Made by a program: the position numbers and the translations under genes
Part shown: one piece after another, positions 5,932-9,389 of the stretch
Layout of the letters: the number at the start of each line of letters is the position of its first letter
How positions within the stretch are numbered: position 1 is the stretch's first letter
Source of the DNA: an uncultured Oscillospiraceae bacterium
Lineage (GTDB): Bacteria > Bacillota > Clostridia > Oscillospirales > Oscillospiraceae
Length of the DNA: 9,389 nucleotides
Direction of reading: 5' to 3'
Assembly (NCBI GenBank): GCA_934567115.1
Contig: CAKTJA010000042.1
Coordinates: 1 to 9,389, forward strand
The notes under the pieces: generated by a model
What the model saw: the letters and a program-made list of their open reading frames with translations, nothing else
Told to the model about the DNA's origin: nothing
Databases searched by the model: none

Positions 5932-5963
5932 GCCTATCTCGATATGTAAAGGAGCGATTTTTT

Positions 5964-7223
5964 ATGAAGTTTCTGAAAGGCAATATCGTTCACGCCCCCG
6001 CGTGCGGGAAGATCGAGACGTTTGCAGACGGCTGCATCGTGCTTGATGACGACGGAACGATCCGCGATGTTCTGCGCGCGCTGCCGCAGGGCGCGGACGG
6101 AGAGATCATCGACTACGGCGGGCAGCTTGTCATGCAGTCCTTTGCCGACATGCACCTGCACGCGCCGCAGTATCCCATGCTCGGCATGGGCATGGACCTC
6201 CCGCTGATCGAATGGCTCAACACCTACACCTTTAAGACGGAGGCCCGCTTTGCCGACCTTGACTATGCCCGCCGCATTTACCGCAAACTGGCGGACGACC
6301 TCATCACCGGCGGCACCACGCGCGTGGTGATGTTCTCGTCGATGCACACGGACGCGACGCTTATTTTGATGGAGGAGCTTGAGCGCGCCGGTGTTACCGG
6401 CTTCGTCGGCAAGGTCAACATGGACCGCAACGGCGGAGAAAATTTGCAGGAGACGACCGAGGAGAGCAAGCGCGAGACGCTGCGCTGGCTTGACGCCTGC
6501 GGCGGCTTCAAGTCCGTCCGCCCCATTCTGACGCCGCGCTTTACGCCGTCGTGCACCGACGAGCTGATGGCGTGGCTCGGCCGGCTGGCGCAGGAGCGCG
6601 GGCTGTACGTCCAGTCCCACCTGTCCGAGAACACCGGCGAGGTCGCATGGGTGCGGGAGCTGCATCCCGACTGCGCACAGTACTGGGAGACCTATGATAA
6701 GTACGGCCTGTGGAAGGATCACACGGTCATGGCGCACTGCGTCCATTCCGACGAGCGCGAGCGCGAGGCGATGCGCAGGCACAACGTCGTCACGGCGCAC
6801 TGCGCGGGGTCGAACATCAACATCTGCTCGGGCGTTGCGCCCGTGCGGGCCATGCTTGACGAGGGAAACTGGGTGACGCTCGGCAGCGACATTGCCGGCG
6901 GCGCGCTTCTGGCGATGAATAAGGTTACCACCATGTCCATCCGCGCAAGCAAGTTCCGCCACATGATGACCGAGGGACGGGAGCGCTTCCTTACGGTCAG
7001 CGAGGGCTATTACCTCGGCACCTCGTCCGGGCACCGCTATTTCGGCGACCGCGACGGCTTTGCTGTGGGCAACAGGCTGCACGCCATCGTGGTGAACGAT
7101 GCGCTTTTCACCGAGCCGACCCGTGAGCTGACGCTCTCCGAGCGCTTTGAGCGCGCGGTGTACCAGATGGAAAAGCCGTCGATCACCGCCGTCTGGTCGG
7201 ACGGCAGAAGGGTCGTCGGCTGA
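5964..7223 (+). CDS. guaD: Guanine deaminase
   Basis: A 419-residue zinc amidohydrolase converting guanine to xanthine and ammonia. The metal site includes DMHLHAP (62-68: His64, His66), QSHLSEN (217-223: His219, Glu222), MAHC (256-259: His258) and LGSDIAGG (307-314: Asp309). Guanine-deaminase-type segments are DLPLIEWLNTYTF (78-90), FVGKVNMDRN (147-156), the ETTEES segment (163-168) and the PRF triplet (191-193), all recognisably like the animal enzyme. The start at 5964 follows AAAGGAG (5948-5954) at nine bases; longer in-frame openings (for example at 5838) would begin inside the riboswitch and are not credible. The gene is alone between a purine riboswitch and a strong terminator, so the aptamer's control acts on guaD only. 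8-oxoguanine or another oxopurine is a possible alternative substrate. Confidence 0.95.
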   Translation: MKFLKGNIVHAPACGKIETFADGCIVLDDDGTIRDVLRALPQGADGEIIDYGGQLVMQSFADMHLHAPQYPMLGMGMDLPLIEWLNTYTFKTEARFADLDYARRIYRKLADDLITGGTTRVVMFSSMHTDATLILMEELERAGVTGFVGKVNMDRNGGENLQETTEESKRETLRWLDACGGFKSVRPILTPRFTPSCTDELMAWLGRLAQERGLYVQSHLSENTGEVAWVRELHPDCAQYWETYDKYGLWKDHTVMAHCVHSDEREREAMRRHNVVTAHCAGSNINICSGVAPVRAMLDEGNWVTLGSDIAGGALLAMNKVTTMSIRASKFRHMMTEGRERFLTVSEGYYLGTSSGHRYFGDRDGFAVGNRLHAIVVNDALFTEPTRELTLSERFERAVYQMEKPSITAVWSDGRRVVG

Positions 7224-7243
7224 GGCGGGTATTCGATCAAATA

Positions 7244-7279
7244 AAGAACCGGGGCATTCCGCCCCGGTTCTTAACTTTT
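7244..7279 (+). terminator. Strong intrinsic terminator of guaD
   Basis: A perfect 12-base inverted repeat, AAGAACCGGGGC (7244-7255) and GCCCCGGTTCTT (7261-7272), loop ATTCC, followed by AACTTTT (7273-7279) and more T-rich sequence. It starts 20 bases after the guaD stop. On the - strand the tail is TTTATTTG, so it may also stop transcription coming from the right. Confidence 0.9.
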
Positions 7280-7309
7280 GCATTTTTGACTGTTTTCTCA
7301 ACGATCCGT

Positions 7310-7340
7310 GCAAAGATCTCCGTGTTCCTCGGAGCTTTGC
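7310..7340. repeat. Isolated bulged stem-loop between guaD and the unknown gene
   Basis: GCAAAG (7310-7315) plus CTCCG (7318-7322) pair with CGGAGCTTTGC (7330-7340): 11 pairs with a two-base AT bulge and a seven-base loop. It has no adjacent T-run on either strand. It lies in the 211-base gap between convergent genes, where I see no coding sequence. A second small hairpin, ACCGCC-TCC-GGCGGT, is at 7368-7382. Confidence 0.4.
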
Positions 7341-7434
7341 CGACAAACGCCCGACTTGGTGACGTTGACCGCCTCCGGCGGTATTTCATCGCAAACCGCG
7401 CGGCCTGACACTGCCGGACGGTTCGGCGCGGACC

Positions 7435-8010
7435 TCAACGGCGGATGAAGCGCACTCTGTACGCGCCGAGGACCTGCTCGCAGGGGATCGCCGCCGCGTT
7501 TTCCGCCGTGAGATCGGCGCGGGGATAGACCGTTTTCGGCTCCGTCGGGACCGCCGGCAGCGTTTTCCCGATGCTGACCCCGGACGCGCCGCCCGCCGGG
7601 AGCTTCCATCGAAAGGAGCAGTCGCAGAATTCCTTGCCCGCGTCGATAAGCTCAGGCGCGCGCAGCCCGGCGTTTTCCCCGGTAAAGATGCAGCCGTCGT
7701 TGTCCCTTTCGGCGGGGCAGGAGCCTTTGATCCCTGTTCCGGTGAAGGATATCTCCAGAAGAGCGGAGGAAAAAACGACGGTGTCTTCGGTCCGCTCGAA
7801 CGGAACGTCCTCCCAAGCTCCGATGTTCAGCCAGCCGCGAAAGCCGTTTCGCTCAACGGCGGTGTTGAACTCTGCGTACCCGGTCCTCCCGTCCCGAATC
7901 TCCGCGTTGATCCGGAGCACCGGGCGGAGAGAGCGGAAGCCCTCCGGCAGAATCGCCCGCAGCCGGTCCTGCTCGACGCCGTACGCCATTACAAACTGTT
8001 CAATGTCCAT
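7435..8010 (-). CDS. Conserved-looking protein of unknown function, 191 aa
   Basis: I do not recognise this protein with certainty. It is a soluble 191-residue product with no signal peptide or membrane segment. The N-terminal stretch YGVEQDRLRAILPEGFRSL (10-28), followed by RPVLRINAEIR (29-39) and a GYAEFNT strand (44-50), faintly recalls the acetoacetate decarboxylase-like fold (a helix with LRxxLPEGF, then a strand). I do not see the catalytic lysine context clearly, so I claim no activity. There are several cysteines (96, 106, 128, 130, 176). The start is well supported by GGAGG (8017-8021) six bases upstream. It lies 42 bases downstream of hutG on the same strand with no terminator between, so the two are likely cotranscribed. 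A link to histidine breakdown is only guilt by association. Confidence 0.8.
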   Translation of the reverse strand: MDIEQFVMAYGVEQDRLRAILPEGFRSLRPVLRINAEIRDGRTGYAEFNTAVERNGFRGWLNIGAWEDVPFERTEDTVVFSSALLEISFTGTGIKGSCPAERDNDGCIFTGENAGLRAPELIDAGKEFCDCSFRWKLPAGGASGVSIGKTLPAVPTEPKTVYPRADLTAENAAAIPCEQVLGAYRVRFIRR

Positions 8011-8052
8011 ATCGGTCCTCCGTAAAGCGGGGCCGCGCCCGCAAGAGTAAGC

Positions 8053-9072
8053 TCAGTCGAACGCGGTATGCTCCAGTCCGCTCAGGCGGCAGAGCGTGTT
8101 GACCACGGCGAATACGATGACCGCGCCGAGGTTCGCCGTGGTATTGTCCTGATCGAAGCGCGGAGAGATCTCGCAGATATCAAAGCCGCGGACCTTGCGC
8201 GTGCGGAGAACGTGCTTCAAAAGAGGGAGCACCACCTCGGGGTCGAGGCCAAGCGACTGCGGTGCGCTGACGCCGGGGGCGAACGCCGAGGAGAACACGT
8301 CGGTGCAGACGGTGATGTAAGCGTCGCGGCAGCGATAGAGGAACGTGTCCAGCCGCTCGAGAATGGATTCCATGTTGGAGCCCTGAATATCCTTGGCAAG
8401 GACGTAGTCCACGCCAAGCTCCTCCGCCTTGCGGAAAAGGCTCACGGTGTTGCTGTGCTGCTGGATGCCGATGGGCAGATAGCGGTAGGGCGCGCCGTCC
8501 GCGCGGCACAGATCGGCCATCTGAAGGAACATGGTCCCCGAGGAGTTGCCCGCGTCGTAGGGACGCAGGTCAAAATGCGCGTCAAAATTGACGACGCCGA
8601 GCTCGGGCGTTCTTCCGGCGTTTTTGATGGAATTGTACTGTCCGCGAAAATGCCCGAAGGTGGTCTCATGCCCGCCGCCGAGCACGATGGGGAAAAGATT
8701 GCGGCGCAGGATCTCCTCCACCGCGAGGGAAAGCTCGCGCTGCCCCTCCTCCAGTGAGATCTCGTCGCACACAACGTCGCCCGCGTCGAAGAGCTTTACC
8801 TCCTGCGAGAAAACGCAGGGAAGGTTGGACATCTGCGCGCGTACGAAGCTCGGCGCGAGCGCCGTTCCGGTGCGGCCCTTGTTGCGCTCCACGCCCTTGT
8901 CGCTGCAAAAGCCGATAAAGGCGAAGCCGAGCGCGCCGTTGAAGGGCGCGGCATTGTCGTTGAGGTCGAGCGGACGCACCCACTGGTGCCAGCGAAACGC
9001 GTCGTAATCGCTGCCGCTGTCCACCCGGCCCTTCCAGCAGTTCATGGCGCTGACATAATGATCGAGCAGCAT
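8053..9072 (-). CDS. hutG: Formimidoylglutamase (ureohydrolase family)
   Basis: A 339-residue arginase/agmatinase-superfamily enzyme. It likely hydrolyses N-formimino-L-glutamate to glutamate and formamide, finishing histidine degradation. The N-terminus CWKGRVDSGSDYDAFRWHQ (12-30) is characteristic of HutG. Dimanganese-site motifs are LGGGHE (131-136, His135), NFDAHFDLR (162-170: Asp164, His166, Asp168) and VCTDVFSSAFAPGVSAP (255-271, Asp258). In the last motif the usual first Asp of the DxD pair is Cys256, as I recall it also is in staphylococcal HutG. ISPRFDQDN (302-310) closes the active site. The start at 9072 follows GGAGG (9083-9087) at ten bases; a longer in-frame N-terminus would be arginine-rich and family-atypical. 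Its neighbours hutU and hutI elsewhere in the window support HutG over agmatinase. Confidence 0.92.
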   Translation of the reverse strand: MLLDHYVSAMNCWKGRVDSGSDYDAFRWHQWVRPLDLNDNAAPFNGALGFAFIGFCSDKGVERNKGRTGTALAPSFVRAQMSNLPCVFSQEVKLFDAGDVVCDEISLEEGQRELSLAVEEILRRNLFPIVLGGGHETTFGHFRGQYNSIKNAGRTPELGVVNFDAHFDLRPYDAGNSSGTMFLQMADLCRADGAPYRYLPIGIQQHSNTVSLFRKAEELGVDYVLAKDIQGSNMESILERLDTFLYRCRDAYITVCTDVFSSAFAPGVSAPQSLGLDPEVVLPLLKHVLRTRKVRGFDICEISPRFDQDNTTANLGAVIVFAVVNTLCRLSGLEHTAFD

Positions 9073-9256
9073 TGCTGCCTCACCTCCTGTGAATTTTCGG
9101 TGTGTTGAGGATTTTTCGCCGCGCATGGCGGGCTTCCCGTCCGTTAAAGGTCCGGAGGAACCGCCGCGTTCGGCGGCGCAGAGCGTCTCCGTGCGCATCC
9201 CGTCCCCGGCGGAAGCTTTCGCTTTGCCGCATACGGCTTCCGCGGCGGAGCGGGGG
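9073..9256. other. lepA-hutG intergenic region with two inverted repeats
   Basis: This 184-base gap lies downstream of lepA and upstream of hutG. It contains GCGGAAGC (9209-9216) with GCTTCCGC (9236-9243), a perfect 8-base repeat around 19 bases. It also contains CCGCCG-CGTT-CGGCGG (9161-9176), followed on the - strand by TTCCTCC. Neither has a clear T-run in the lepA direction, so I do not call a terminator. No convincing sigma-70-type promoter is visible for hutG. Confidence 0.5.
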
Positions 9257-9389
9257 TCACTCGTCCAGCTTGAGCACGGCGAGGAACGCCTCGGTCGGGA
9301 CCTGCACGGAGCCGAGGCTCCGCAGCTTCTTTTTGCCTTCCTTCTGCTTTTCAAGAAGCTTCTTCTTGCGCGTGATGTCGCCGCCGTAG
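9257..9389 (-). CDS. lepA: Elongation factor 4 (LepA), C-terminal end
   Basis: The last 43 residues of LepA/EF4, the ribosome-associated translational GTPase; the rest lies beyond the right edge. The visible sequence starts [20 protein letters not shown] and ends [14 protein letters not shown]. This is the highly conserved, lysine-rich C-terminal tail specific to LepA among translation GTPases. The stop is at 9257-9259. Base 9389 is the last base of a split codon. The gene is upstream of hutG on the same strand. No linked function is implied. Confidence 0.95.
   Translation of the reverse strand, partial: YGGDITRKKKLLEKQKEGKKKLRSLGSVQVPTEAFLAVLKLDE

Noticed and set aside
5838..5963. Longer N-terminus for guaD
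   Set aside because: It would translate through the aptamer and terminator; AAAGGAG just before 5964 fixes the start.
5934..7346. 470-codon open frame on the - strand opposite guaD
   Set aside because: Antisense to a well-supported guanine deaminase; crosses the guaD terminator; low-complexity composition.
9073..9354. Longer N-terminus for hutG extending into lepA
   Set aside because: The added residues are Arg/Ser-rich, overlap the lepA end in another frame and precede the normal HutG N-terminus; GGAGG at 9083-9087 marks 9072.

Overview
The window is GC-rich, densely coded bacterial DNA, most likely from a spore-forming, high-GC member of the Clostridia. SpoIIP (sporulation), a PrmA/DegV pair, purine-riboswitch control and Firmicute-style formimidoylglutamase all point that way. 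An Oscillospirales-like gut lineage is a guess, not something the sequence proves. I see no mobile element, CRISPR array, tRNA or rRNA.

Layout: (1) bases 1-2171, + strand: the 3' end of urocanate hydratase (hutU), an intrinsic terminator, imidazolonepropionase (hutI) and an Lrp/AsnC-type regulator. (2) 2172-2610: a gene-free stretch with several inverted repeats and a strong extended -10 promoter. (3) 2611-4439, + strand: a DegV fatty-acid-binding protein and ribosomal protein L11 methyltransferase (prmA), start and stop overlapping as ATGA. (4) 4486-5661, - strand: spoIIP, converging on prmA across a shared terminator and preceded by a sigma-E-like promoter. (5) 5662-7223, + strand: a guanine-class purine riboswitch with an intrinsic terminator, then guanine deaminase (guaD) and a strong terminator. 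(6) 7435-9389, - strand: lepA 3' end, then formimidoylglutamase (hutG), then a small protein of unknown function.

Biology: three of the four steps of histidine degradation (HutU, HutI, HutG) lie within 9 kb but in two opposed blocks. The likely route is urocanate to imidazolonepropionate to formiminoglutamate to glutamate plus formamide. The histidase gene is not visible and may lie upstream of base 1. Guanine deaminase adds a second nitrogen-releasing catabolic step (guanine to xanthine plus ammonia). The AsnC-type protein is the obvious local candidate regulator of the hut genes.

The most interesting object is the riboswitch. Its core bases read as guanine-type and it precedes a gene that destroys guanine. 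The terminator's basal pairs use the 3' strand of aptamer helix P1. That layout predicts a ligand-induced ON switch, opposite to the usual guanine OFF switch. I found no wholly novel multi-gene system.
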